Positions 7,860 to 15,879 of a stretch of DNA of 64,000 nt are shown here, in pieces. The DNA is taken from NCBI RefSeq assembly GCF_004022705.2, contig NZ_RZOY02000005.1:248001-312000 (forward strand). Reading direction: 5' to 3'. Each line of letters starts with the position of its first letter. The first letter of the stretch is position 1. Source of the stretch: Mesorhizobium sp. M2D.F.Ca.ET.226.01.1.1. GTDB lineage: Bacteria; Pseudomonadota; Alphaproteobacteria; Rhizobiales; Rhizobiaceae. The position numbers and the translations under genes are program-made. The notes below the pieces were generated by a model. That model searched no databases and was not told the DNA's origin. It saw only the letters and a list, made by a program, of their open reading frames with translations.

Positions 7860-9847
7860 TAGTGAGCCAGTGAGTTGACGATTGCGGGAGTCCCACCCTG
7901 GCGCATGATTGCAGCCAGGAGCGCGTTGGTTGACGGGTTAGACATGCCTGCGGCCAACTGGTTGCCGAGATAGCCCTGGCCGAGACGGCTCATCAGAGCT
8001 GCGCCCGCGCCCTTCTTCAATGCCATGCCAGCGGCAGCGCCCGCCAAGGCGCTTTCCCAGTCACCGCCCTCCCGGTATCCATAAGCGCCGCCTACCAGCG
8101 ATGGACCGAGCAGGCCAACGGTGTGAGCTGCAATCCTTGCCGCCGTGCCGGAATTGGGCAGCGGTGTCATGACGGCCTGTCCAGCCTTTGCGAGGTCCGT
8201 GTAATCGCTCGCACCTGTAGCGAACCGGCCAGCGTTGCCGCTCGATGCAGCCATGCGCAGCCGTGCCGGTGAGATGACACCAAGCCCCGCATCCTCGCCG
8301 CCGCCAAGGGACGCCTTCTGAAGAACCTTCATATTTCCATACTGGCTTCGGAGCGTCTGCCACGCCTGTTGCTCGTCTGCCGGGATGGATCTTCCCATCG
8401 CGTCATCAAGCGCGTTCCTGAGGCCACGAAACGCATCTGCGATCGTCTGGTTTGTGGTCGAGTTGGCCGCCGAAGATAGGTCGCTGCGGATGGTCTGATA
8501 TTCGGGGCCGGGCAGCGTGCCACCGTTGGCGCGAATGCGCTGGACGAGATCGGTAGCCAGGTTTTCGACAATCGGCTTCTGCTGGGGCTCCAGGAGGCGG
8601 CCGTAGCGGTTAACCGTGGTTCCGATGTCCTGCACTAGCTGGTTATCAGCGACGAGCGTGTTGCGGCTCGACATATCCTGAAAAGCCTGCCCTAGCGTGC
8701 CCTGGAGAGATGCCAGGTTATCCGCCGTGGCAAGGCCCGAGCCGCCGGCCTTCTGCATCGCAGCGTCGGTGAATGCGGCATTCTGCTGTTTCATCAGCCT
8801 AGAGGCCTTGGAGCCGCCCAACTCGCTTTCTGCGTATCGGAGCCCATCGTTCCCGGTGCGCTGCCCCGCAGTGACCGGCACGCCTTCCTGAGCCAGCAGA
8901 TTAACAGCGGCCTCACGCTCGGGAGAGGATGCAAAGGGGCTTATGAGCTTGCTGATGCCCTTAGTGATGGCGGTCGATAGGAACGGGGCAACGCCGCCAG
9001 CAACGGCGCCGGTTCCTGCACCAATAGCGCCACCCTTCAGCCTATCGGCTAGGTCTCCGTTGGCCGAGCCTGCACCATAGGCTCCGCCATACAGACCGCC
9101 GTCGATAGCTGAATTGAGCGCTACCCTGCCCAGGCCAACACCAGCACGGCCAGCGTTCACGCCAAGGCTGGGGGCACCCAGCGCCGCTTGCGCCACGCCG
9201 CCGCCGATCTGGCCGGCGAGATAAGAGCCGGGATTCTGTGACTGTGCGGCGCTCTGGTTATGGCGGATTTCCTGTAAGATTTGATCGCGCGGGATGCCTG
9301 TAAGGAGGCTTGTCGGGTAGGATGCCAATTCATCGCCGAAACCGAAGGTCATGGTGTCGGCGGCACCCATGGTGGCTGAGCCCATACGGCCATAATCGTT
9401 CGGGGAGAAGGCTGGAACGCCAACGGGTTGCCCGGTGTTCGGATCGGCGGCGGGCATCTGCGGAATCCCGAACGCAGCCGCATATGGGCCAGCTGCAACA
9501 CGAGCCTTCGCCTGAGAGATATAACTCTGCACCCGAGCTTGATCGGCCGCTGCCATGGCGCGCTGTTTTTCAATAGACCATGATTGCGGCTGTTGCTGAT
9601 AGTCCTGCCAGGGCAAGCGCGGCTGCTGCGCGTCAGGCAAATCGCCAAAAGGAGACCGCTGCTGTTGCTGGTAGTCTTCCCAGGGCTTCCGCAGCACATT
9701 GGCGGGGTTGTTGGGGTCGTTCGCAGCACGTTGAGCAGCCTCCGCTTCCGCCCGAGCCTTGGCTTCCGCCTCCGCTTCCGCCATGGCGCGCAACTGCGCC
9801 AGGCTGAGACCCTGAGGATTGTTGTCGATCGGCGTGAGCGTAGGCAT
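7859..9847 (-). CDS. Large virion-associated protein (putative DNA-ejection type)
   Basis: A 662-residue protein. The N-terminus is Ala/Glu-rich and coiled (LRAMAEAEAEAKARAE), then Gln-rich. Residues about 160-180 contain MGAADTMTFGFGDELAS, a phrase typical of phage internal-virion or ejection proteins. Next comes a long Gly/Ala-rich membrane-like region (GGLYGGAYGAG, GGAIGAGTGAVAGGVAPF), a helical domain, and a second Gly-rich segment near the C-terminus. Such proteins are often packaged in the capsid and enter the host membrane with the DNA. It overlaps the tail-fibre stop by one base (TGATG). The functional label is by type, not by a firm family match. Confidence 0.6.
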   Translation of the reverse strand: MPTLTPIDNNPQGLSLAQLRAMAEAEAEAKARAEAEAAQRAANDPNNPANVLRKPWEDYQQQQRSPFGDLPDAQQPRLPWQDYQQQPQSWSIEKQRAMAAADQARVQSYISQAKARVAAGPYAAAFGIPQMPAADPNTGQPVGVPAFSPNDYGRMGSATMGAADTMTFGFGDELASYPTSLLTGIPRDQILQEIRHNQSAAQSQNPGSYLAGQIGGGVAQAALGAPSLGVNAGRAGVGLGRVALNSAIDGGLYGGAYGAGSANGDLADRLKGGAIGAGTGAVAGGVAPFLSTAITKGISKLISPFASSPEREAAVNLLAQEGVPVTAGQRTGNDGLRYAESELGGSKASRLMKQQNAAFTDAAMQKAGGSGLATADNLASLQGTLGQAFQDMSSRNTLVADNQLVQDIGTTVNRYGRLLEPQQKPIVENLATDLVQRIRANGGTLPGPEYQTIRSDLSSAANSTTNQTIADAFRGLRNALDDAMGRSIPADEQQAWQTLRSQYGNMKVLQKASLGGGEDAGLGVISPARLRMAASSGNAGRFATGASDYTDLAKAGQAVMTPLPNSGTAARIAAHTVGLLGPSLVGGAYGYREGGDWESALAGAAAGMALKKGAGAALMSRLGQGYLGNQLAAGMSNPSTNALLAAIMRQGGTPAIVNSLAH

Positions 9848-11262
9848 CAGATGTTATCCTCCCATCCAAGGACAGCCAGTGCCGAAGCGGGAGCGGCGCT
9901 TGCATAATAGATGTTCGTGCTCTCAAGGAAGAATTCGCCTTGGACTGTGCTGTAAATGCCGATGGCTTCACCGCCATTTTTGACGGCGGCCTGTAGCGGC
10001 GGAGGGTTAGACGAGGATGTTGCCGCGCCATAACTGTTATTAGGGGCCGCAATGATGTAAGTCGTCGGCCCAGACGAGAAACCGGACAATGCCACTCTGA
10101 TCGTAGAGGCAGTCGCTGGAACAAGGGTGCCAACCGCAACGGCAGTCCAAGTAGGCGTTGTCGGGCTTCCGCTGGTTCCCGATGCGGCAATCAAAGTGGT
10201 CGTTGGGTTGGTCCCCACGACGATCTGCGCCCGCCGATCGTACTGGATCTTGAACCGCAGTTTTGCGCCGCTGTCGTAATAGACCGCGCCGACACGGGCT
10301 TTGAACGTGTAGCCGCTTGGCATCGTCGGGGCGGTCGAGCTGAGGGACAGTAGGGCCGCAACTGTAGTGCCGTTGTAAATGACCCACTCATAATACCAGT
10401 TGGAAGCGGTGATCGAGCCGGTATCGAGGCCATTCGCACCAGACGTGCCAGTGGCGTAGGAAACGCTGACTGAAGTGGCCCGGAAGGGAACGCCCGATCC
10501 ATCTTCGAGAACCAATTGGTCGGCGGTAATCGTCCCGGCCGTGACAGAGGACGTTACGATCTTCAGGTTTTTGCGCGAAGCATTGGTCGGGGCGCTCGTT
10601 GTCGCCAACTTGCCCGCAAGGCCGGTGTTCAGTGCCGATGTCGTTGCAAGCGGCGAGATGGCAGCGGCAACGAACGCGGTTGTAGCCACAGACGTGTCGT
10701 TATCGCCGGGTGCGGCGGTGGGCGCCGTTGGGTTGCCCGTCATTGCCGGGCTCGCAAGCGTCTTGTTGCTGAGTGTCTGGGTGCTGCTGAGCGTGACAAG
10801 GTTCGGCACGTCAACAACAGGATTGATGAGCATCCATGCGCCGGCCGCGCTGTTGAAGGACGTTCCATAGCAGAGATTAGCGATGCAGCCGGCCTTCAGA
10901 GCGCCGGCCGGCGGATCGGTCTCACCGCTGGCCGCCATGATGCGAATGGCTTTGTTACCGAGGCCGTTCGCGTTGAGCGTCACGCCGCCGGCAGCATTGT
11001 CGGACGCGATACGGAGGCCCAGTTGCAGATTGTTGGCATACGCCGTGAAGGCGGAGTTGGCCGTGACAGTGATGGCGTTAGCCGTGCCGCCTACAGCAAG
11101 AGCGCCACCTGTATCGGCAAGGAACTCGGCTTCGCGGCCCATTATCTGGCGCATGGAGTCGTTCACGGCAGAGGGCGGCATCCCTTCTGCTGCGTCAATG
11201 TTGCCGTCAGCGCTGCCGTTCGAAGCGGCCGTTGTAGACCATGACCAGATTGAGCCAGTCAT
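9847..11262 (-). CDS. Tail fibre-like protein
   Basis: A 471-residue, Ser/Thr/Ala/Gly-rich protein of the kind that forms trimeric phage fibres. The N-terminus (MTGSIWSWSTTAASNGSADG, then MRQIMGREAEFL) matches the base-binding part common in rhizobial phage fibres. The middle has TLSSTQTLSNKTLASPAMTG and GDNDTSVATTAFV, typical tail-fibre repeat phrases. The C-terminus would carry receptor binding. A strong AGGAGG ribosome-binding site precedes the start, and the upstream gene overlaps it by 4 bases. A fibre implies this element, or its ancestor, made its own adsorption apparatus. Confidence 0.8.
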   Translation of the reverse strand: MTGSIWSWSTTAASNGSADGNIDAAEGMPPSAVNDSMRQIMGREAEFLADTGGALAVGGTANAITVTANSAFTAYANNLQLGLRIASDNAAGGVTLNANGLGNKAIRIMAASGETDPPAGALKAGCIANLCYGTSFNSAAGAWMLINPVVDVPNLVTLSSTQTLSNKTLASPAMTGNPTAPTAAPGDNDTSVATTAFVAAAISPLATTSALNTGLAGKLATTSAPTNASRKNLKIVTSSVTAGTITADQLVLEDGSGVPFRATSVSVSYATGTSGANGLDTGSITASNWYYEWVIYNGTTVAALLSLSSTAPTMPSGYTFKARVGAVYYDSGAKLRFKIQYDRRAQIVVGTNPTTTLIAASGTSGSPTTPTWTAVAVGTLVPATASTIRVALSGFSSGPTTYIIAAPNNSYGAATSSSNPPPLQAAVKNGGEAIGIYSTVQGEFFLESTNIYYASAAPASALAVLGWEDNI

Positions 11263-11540
11263 GCCGCTATACCTCCTGAAGTGGCCTCAGTAGCGTCAGC
11301 CGTCCGAAAATCGTCGATGATCCGTACCGCCCACTCGCGCGCCTCACTGCCGGCGTCGGGATACCGCGCTTGACGACCCGGCCTAACATCCCGCTCTGCG
11401 GTCGCTTGTGCGATTTCAGCCGCCCGATCGAGAAACCCGGTTCCAACCCATTCCCGCAGTGCGGAGATGATGGCGGAATGGGCGTAGGCTTCGATTTCCA
11501 GGGCCTCGATGCGCCCGCGTAGAATCTCAATCTCGGTCAC
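11259..11540 (-). CDS. Hypothetical element protein, 93 aa
   Basis: Not recognised. It starts MTEIEILRGRIEALEIEAYA, a probable coiled-coil of about 25 residues, followed by helical sequence and an Ala/Gly-rich tail. It overlaps the tail-fibre start by 4 bases (ATGA). Small proteins directly upstream of fibres are often fibre-assembly or tail-adaptor proteins; this is only a positional guess. AGGAGAATTCGAAGTG precedes the start. Confidence 0.6.
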   Translation of the reverse strand: MTEIEILRGRIEALEIEAYAHSAIISALREWVGTGFLDRAAEIAQATAERDVRPGRQARYPDAGSEAREWAVRIIDDFRTADATEATSGGIAA

Positions 11541-11552
11541 TTCGAATTCTCC

Positions 11553-11921
11553 TTAGACACTCATTCCGGGTTCGTAGGCCAGTGCGATCGCCCCGTTCAC
11601 GGGCTCGCTATCCATCAATTTTCGGTGGATGCGGACGAACTCTTCGGCGCCCTGATCCCAAGGGGTTCCGATGCCGCGAATCCAATTCCTGAGGATCTTC
11701 GCCTCAGCTGCGGTCAATGCGGGGTTCCCAAGCAATGGCGCCGCCTGCGCCACCATATGCTGATGGCGCAGCATCTCCTTGCGCCACTCTGCGCTGCCAG
11801 GCGTCGGCGGGGCGCTGGCCGCCCTGAGGCGGTCCAAGGCTTCCTGCGCCCGCTGGCGCTCGGATTCCGTGGCGCCGGCGTCTCGGGCCAATGCGGCCAG
11901 TTTTTCGGCTTTGGTGGTCAC
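11553..11921 (-). CDS. Hypothetical element protein, 122 aa
   Basis: Not recognised. Mostly helical, Ala-rich and charged, with no membrane segment or signal peptide. It begins MTTKAEKLAALARDAGATES and has a Pro-rich break (ASAPPTPGSAEW). It overlaps the upstream 355-residue gene by 4 bases, so it is part of the same operon. Probably a virion or assembly component by position. Confidence 0.55.
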   Translation of the reverse strand: MTTKAEKLAALARDAGATESERQRAQEALDRLRAASAPPTPGSAEWRKEMLRHQHMVAQAAPLLGNPALTAAEAKILRNWIRGIGTPWDQGAEEFVRIHRKLMDSEPVNGAIALAYEPGMSV

Positions 11922-12985
11922 GCGGCTGCCTCCGAGAAATCGGCGTTTCGCGACGCTCTCAGAAGGATTTCGCGGACTCGGTGGTCCATCAGGTGCGCCT
12001 GTGCCGTTCCTTTGGCGATCGCACCGATATCCTGCTCGGAGAAACCCGCGTCCCGCAGCGTCTCGATCAGGGTTTCCGGGTCCTCGCTGCCGGCGGCGAT
12101 CTGCAACACTTGCAAGACACGCGGGTCTGACACGGAGATCATAGCGGCGGGCATACTTGCCAACGCCGCCGCCTCATCCCGGCTCATGACCGCGAGAAGC
12201 AGGGCCGCCATCCGGTCCGAGTCGTTATCGTCAAGATCGGGGTTCCTGGCCTGAAATTCCTGGTCCTCGACCTCGACCACGCGGTTCCATGCCTGAAGGC
12301 GGGCGCCGTACAGGCGTTCCGCGATGCGGCCAAATTCTTCGGTCCGGTCCTGGGCTTGGAGCAACAACCCGAAGCGGTGGGCATCGAGCCGCATAACTGC
12401 GTTGCGGTCGGCAACCACGTCCGGGAATGCCTCCGCAGCGGCGTATACGAACTGCCAGAGTTGGCTTTCGAGGGTCGCCAGGTCGGCGTTTGCTCGCTGG
12501 AGGGCGATCCCTGCGTTCGTCGCCTCGATTTCGTAGGTGGTCGCGGGGGCAGTGAATGGCTCTGGCGACCGGGCAACACCATCTTGGGCGCCGCCGGCAA
12601 GAAGCTCGGTGGCTTCTTGCTTCGTCAAAGCACTGCCTCGGGCCTGTGGGCGGCGACCCAACAGCATATCGACGCCTTGTGCGGGGGTGAGCCTGCCCTG
12701 GACCTTTTTCGGCTGCTGCTGCACCAGCAATTGAGCCGCTTCGCCGATATCGAGGCGGCTCTTGCCATCATCGCGAATCTTGGCGCGGTGTTTTTTACGG
12801 TTCGGCCGCTCGGTCTCGACCAACTCCTGTGCAGCATCGCTGATCCGCGAGATACGCGTGCCCTTGTCGAATGCGACGACGTTGTTGGTGGTATCGAAAT
12901 CGCGGGACTCGCTGGACGGAAAGCCAACTGCTCCAGTCGGGTCGGCAAGCAGCGCGGTAGCTTCAGCGAGGGTCAGGTTGCTCAT
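11918..12985 (-). CDS. Hypothetical element protein with four internal repeats, 355 aa
   Basis: Not recognised. The N-terminal third repeats a short helical motif four times: LTLAEATALLADPT, LDIGEAAQLLVQQQ, LTPAQGVDMLLGRR and LTKQEATELLAGGA, spaced by charged linkers. The rest is helical and acidic, with no transmembrane segment. It lies where portal and capsid genes would be expected after the terminase, but resembles neither. It starts the run of genes leading to the tail fibre, with AAAGGAGCC before the ATG. It could be a scaffold-like or packaging-specific protein; that is speculative. Confidence 0.6.
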   Translation of the reverse strand: MSNLTLAEATALLADPTGAVGFPSSESRDFDTTNNVVAFDKGTRISRISDAAQELVETERPNRKKHRAKIRDDGKSRLDIGEAAQLLVQQQPKKVQGRLTPAQGVDMLLGRRPQARGSALTKQEATELLAGGAQDGVARSPEPFTAPATTYEIEATNAGIALQRANADLATLESQLWQFVYAAAEAFPDVVADRNAVMRLDAHRFGLLLQAQDRTEEFGRIAERLYGARLQAWNRVVEVEDQEFQARNPDLDDNDSDRMAALLLAVMSRDEAAALASMPAAMISVSDPRVLQVLQIAAGSEDPETLIETLRDAGFSEQDIGAIAKGTAQAHLMDHRVREILLRASRNADFSEAAA

Positions 12986-13015
12986 TTGCTTTTGGCTCCT
13001 TTGGGGCCGTGTTCG

Positions 13016-13177
13016 TCAGTCCACCACTTTGCCGCGCGGCTTAGGGCTCGGCGGCGAGCGTTTGGCCGGCTGGCCTTGGTAATGGCTGGGATGAGCCTGG
13101 GCATGCGACGGACCCCTTACGGCCTGTCGCAGCGAGGCTGCGTGATAGGTGCCCGACGGGGCGGCTCGTTTTGCCAT
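13016..13177 (-). CDS. Small basic element protein, 53 aa
   Basis: Starts MAKRAAPSGTYHAASLRQ; rich in Lys, Arg, His, Pro and Ser, ending PPSPKPRGKVVD. The ATG follows GAAAGGACAACTGAA, which supports this start over a longer open frame. Highly basic and probably disordered, so it may bind nucleic acid. No family recognised. Confidence 0.5.
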   Translation of the reverse strand: MAKRAAPSGTYHAASLRQAVRGPSHAQAHPSHYQGQPAKRSPPSPKPRGKVVD

Positions 13178-13178
13178 T

Positions 13179-13358
13179 TCAGTTGTCCTTTCGTTGCTCA
13201 AATCGCCGGGAAACCGCCGGTTCGGTGCTGCGCCATGACTGGATTTTGCCGCCGCGATGCTCGATGCGTTCCCGGCATTCGGCATCAACAGGATCATGGT
13301 CGTTGGCGGCTTGGCGGTCCGCGAGCCATTCGAGCGTTTCGACGAGATTGCGGGTCAT
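13179..13358 (-). CDS. Small element protein, 59 aa
   Basis: Starts MTRNLVETLEWLADRQAAND and continues as a charged helical protein. Its start overlaps the stop of the zinc-ribbon-like gene upstream by 4 bases (ATGA), and the next gene begins one base after its stop. No family recognised. Translational coupling is the main support. Confidence 0.5.
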   Translation of the reverse strand: MTRNLVETLEWLADRQAANDHDPVDAECRERIEHRGGKIQSWRSTEPAVSRRFEQRKDN

Positions 13359-13648
13359 ACGATCGACCTCGCAAAAGCCGCCTTCCGCTCGTCGCGCCGC
13401 TGTTTTTCCAGTTCTGCGGCAGTGAGACGCTTGATCGTCACGGTCTTCGGCGGATCGGCCGGCAATGTCGGCATGGCCTGATCCAGCATCTGCTTTTTTG
13501 CAGTCTCGCATTCGCACCGCGTTGTGGGCGCATCGACAACTGGCACAATGCGTTCCACGCCACAGGCGACGCATCTCATCCGGTAGGACGACAGCTTTTC
13601 GACCGGCGTCATCGTGCCGAAAATGACCCCCATCATCTGATGATCCAT
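13355..13648 (-). CDS. Small zinc-ribbon-like element protein, 97 aa
   Basis: Contains two cysteine pairs, CVAC at residues 26-29 and CEC at 45-47, spaced like a small zinc ribbon, then a charged helical C-terminus (LTAAELEKQRRDERKAAF). It sits 15 bases after the terminase large subunit gene and is preceded by AGAAAGGATCGAGAGCG. Could be a nucleic-acid or protein adaptor used in packaging; function is not known. Confidence 0.55.
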   Translation of the reverse strand: MDHQMMGVIFGTMTPVEKLSSYRMRCVACGVERIVPVVDAPTTRCECETAKKQMLDQAMPTLPADPPKTVTIKRLTAAELEKQRRDERKAAFARSIV

Positions 13649-13663
13649 CGCTCTCGATCCTTT

Positions 13664-15121
13664 CTAGACGATGCTTCTGATCAGCCGCTCGCGGCGTTCT
13701 TCAGCGAGGTTTTCGAGCTTTTGAATCTGCTCGCGGCTCGGGCCGGCCTCATCAGCCAAGGCCAGGACACCTGCGACGGCGTTTGCCAGGTCGTCCCGGC
13801 CATTACGGGTGTGGTCAACGATGTCTCGGCCGGAACTGCTAGTGCGGCGCTCAAGGCTGGTGAACTGCTGGACAAGTCGGTCGCTGTCCAAAAGAACAGC
13901 CTCGCCGGCCATCAGCATCGGCAGGGCAGAGAGGTAGATTTCGCTCCGATTCAGCTCTGAATGCCGGTAGGAGACGCCGTGGCGGCTGTAGGCGCTGGAA
14001 ACCCACTCAGCGGCGTACTTGTCGCCGAAAACGGTGGTCAGCCGGTACTGGCTGAGGAGCTGACAAACGGCCCTTGTGGTGTCTTCGGGGTCGCAAGGCG
14101 CCCGGAACTCCCGCATCGCATCGAGAATCGTCCTATGGCCTTCCTTGTGGCCAATGGCAACGCAATAGCTGTCCGAAACACCCCCGGAAGGGTCGGCAAA
14201 GGCGACGTAGCGGTGGCTGTAGTCGAATGGCCTCTCATATGTGCCGGCTTCGACGCAGGCCCTAACCCGCTCGTAGGGCACGAACGACGCGATGTCGTCG
14301 CGCCAGATGCTCAGATATTCCGACTTGGCGGCATCGGGGTCACGCTCGACTGCCTTGTCGATTACCTTCTGAGGTAACGTCTCGTTGAAGTCCTTGGAGG
14401 AGCCGAACGACACAAGCACCTGGGGATCGCCATCGGCCCCGTAATTGCGCCTGTAGGCCTCCCATAGCTCGCCCTTCTTGCCGTAGACGCTGGAGCACAT
14501 GATCAGCGGTCCGCGCGTGGTTATGAGGGCAGGCCTCAGAGCGGCCAGGATCTCACGATCGGGGTTCGAACTGGTCTCGTCCGAGAACCAGAAGGCGCAC
14601 TCGTCCGCGACCGCCGCAATGGCCGTGATGCCGCGAATGGACCGGAAGTTGGCAGGCCTGATTTCGAGATCGACGCCGTTCTTGAGCGAGATGGTTTCAG
14701 CGGTAGTGTTCTCGACCAGGCGCTTGAGGGCCTTGATGTCGGTGAAGGCGGCATTGGCATGACGGAAGGCGATCTTGGCGGTCCGCTGGCTCTGGGCAAG
14801 GAAGGGTAGGACGCCACGGTCGCCACGGCTGAGCACGTCGGACCAGTCGCAGAGAGCCGCGAGATAGGTGGACAGCGTACCCACGGCAGTCGTCTTGCCA
14901 GAGCGGCGGCCGGAGATGCAGACCAGTTCCTCGACCGGGCCATCAGGCAGCGTGTCACGGCCTGTCCTGGCCTCGTACAGCGCCATTTCCTCGTCATTGA
15001 GCGGTTCGCCCATCGAGGCAATGAGGATCGCGCGCCAGGCGTCCCAGGACTTGCCGGGAAGGAGCGTTCCTAGCAGTCGATCGTCAGAGAGCGCTTCGCG
15101 GATCGAGTAGATTTGCCTCAT
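13664..15121 (-). CDS. terL: Phage terminase large subunit
   Basis: The DNA-packaging motor, 485 residues: an N-terminal ATPase and a C-terminal RNase H-like nuclease that cuts concatemeric DNA. Visible motifs: Walker A SGRRSGKTT (70-78), Walker B with D173-E174 in AAVADECAFW, and a coupling motif around CSSVYGKKGE. Nuclease acidic residues are D310 (VAFADPSGG), D367 (VFGDKYA) and D443/D444 (GRDDLANAVAG). All catalytic positions look intact, so the enzyme may be active. It overlaps the small-subunit gene by 4 bases. No portal gene follows, which is unusual. Confidence 0.9.
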   Translation of the reverse strand: MRQIYSIREALSDDRLLGTLLPGKSWDAWRAILIASMGEPLNDEEMALYEARTGRDTLPDGPVEELVCISGRRSGKTTAVGTLSTYLAALCDWSDVLSRGDRGVLPFLAQSQRTAKIAFRHANAAFTDIKALKRLVENTTAETISLKNGVDLEIRPANFRSIRGITAIAAVADECAFWFSDETSSNPDREILAALRPALITTRGPLIMCSSVYGKKGELWEAYRRNYGADGDPQVLVSFGSSKDFNETLPQKVIDKAVERDPDAAKSEYLSIWRDDIASFVPYERVRACVEAGTYERPFDYSHRYVAFADPSGGVSDSYCVAIGHKEGHRTILDAMREFRAPCDPEDTTRAVCQLLSQYRLTTVFGDKYAAEWVSSAYSRHGVSYRHSELNRSEIYLSALPMLMAGEAVLLDSDRLVQQFTSLERRTSSSGRDIVDHTRNGRDDLANAVAGVLALADEAGPSREQIQKLENLAEERRERLIRSIV

Positions 15122-15522
15122 GCTGCCTCGCGCTTCTGGCGAGCCACGGCCATGAGGTCGATGGTGTCGCCGTCCTTCTGCTTCCGCTCGATGCCGAGGT
15201 CGGTGAGCAGGCGCCGCAGCGTGTTGGAAAGCGTGCTGTAGAGGTTGAGGTCTGCCGGATCGGCCGGACCAACAGAGAAGCGGGCTTCGAGCTGTTCTAG
15301 CTGCACCTCAAGCGTGGAAGCGCGGCGGATGATGCTGCGCTGGGCTTCAGAGAGGAACGGTGAGCCGCCAGCGTCGGCCGCGTGCTCGGACACCAGATCA
15401 CGGAAACGCCTCGCCCACGGGCCGCGCTCGTCGCCACCTTCGGCGAAGAGGGCGTTACCGTTCGTCACACGGCTGCGAACAGTCGGTGATGGCTTGGCGG
15501 TCGTGATGCTCTGTGCCTGCAT
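15118..15522 (-). CDS. Putative terminase small subunit
   Basis: A 134-residue protein whose stop overlaps the terL start in ATGA, the classic place of the small terminase that recognises the packaging site. The C-terminal half is helical (TLEVQLEQLEARFSV, LYSTLSNTLRRLLTDLGIERK) and could form the oligomerisation domain. An N-terminal helix-turn-helix is not obvious. Start chosen at MQAQSITTAK with a weak GACGGGAAC upstream; an in-frame start 21 codons earlier is possible. If it is TerS, the repeat cluster just upstream is a candidate packaging (pac/cos) or replication site. Confidence 0.6.
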   Translation of the reverse strand: MQAQSITTAKPSPTVRSRVTNGNALFAEGGDERGPWARRFRDLVSEHAADAGGSPFLSEAQRSIIRRASTLEVQLEQLEARFSVGPADPADLNLYSTLSNTLRRLLTDLGIERKQKDGDTIDLMAVARQKREAA

Positions 15523-15768
15523 GTTCCCGTCGATCTGTTGCGGATACTGTGCGGACACAGTTCGCCTGTTCGACTGGAAAAGCAAACAAAATCAAGATGA
15601 TTGTCATGATTTGTCTACTGATAACAAATCAGTTCCAATCTTTTCCTGTTTGTCGATAGGCTCAGTGCGAAGCTTGCCAGACGGTTCGATGGCGCTTCGA
15701 AACAGAGGCAGAAAAAGTTCGGATTCTGGTGCGAACCTGAACAAGGTTCACCAATAGTCATTTTGCCC

Positions 15769-15868
15769 GTGACAGAGCGTGACAGAGCGTGACACGTCAC
15801 GGTGCGTCACGGTGGAGGGAAAGCGTGACGTGACGTGACATGTGTCTATAGACATGTCACGGTGTCAC
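15769..15868. repeat. Cluster of ten GTGAC/GTCAC repeats
   Basis: GTGAC occurs at 15769, 15779, 15789, 15825, 15830 and 15835. GTCAC (its inverse) occurs at 15796, 15806, 15856 and 15864. The first three are exactly 10 bases apart within a perfect 10-bp direct repeat (GTGACAGAGC), so they lie on one face of the helix. This density is far above chance and ends 12 bases after the ATPase gene stop. Confidence 0.85.
15834..15861. promoter_or_regulatory. 10-bp inverted repeat inside the GTGAC cluster
   Basis: CGTGACATGT (15834-15843) and ACATGTCACG (15852-15861) are perfect inverted arms around the 8-base loop GTCTATAG. It may be a dyad operator, part of an origin, or a hairpin ending the upstream operon; it has no T-run. 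Confidence 0.6.
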
Positions 15869-15879
15869 GCCTCCAGCCG

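Larger units (their letters stand above)
15523..15879. other. Non-coding region with AT-rich segment and repeat cluster
   Basis: A 357-base gap between the ATPase and terminase genes. The left part is AT-rich (15585-15660) compared with the rest of the element. The right part, 15769-15868, is packed with GTGAC/GTCAC repeats and a 10-bp hairpin. No gene is supported. The layout (AT-rich DNA next to short iterated repeats beside a RepA-like ATPase gene) resembles a replication origin; an operator or packaging site is also possible. Confidence 0.55.

Noticed and set aside
12356..13960. A 534-codon plus-strand open frame through the element
   Set aside because: It runs opposite several overlapping, ribosome-binding-site-supported minus-strand genes including the end of terL, and its translation is Arg/Cys/His-rich without any recognisable domain.
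15769..15868. CRISPR-like array
   Set aside because: The repeated unit is only 5-10 bases, in both orientations, without equal-length unique spacers, and no cas genes are near.
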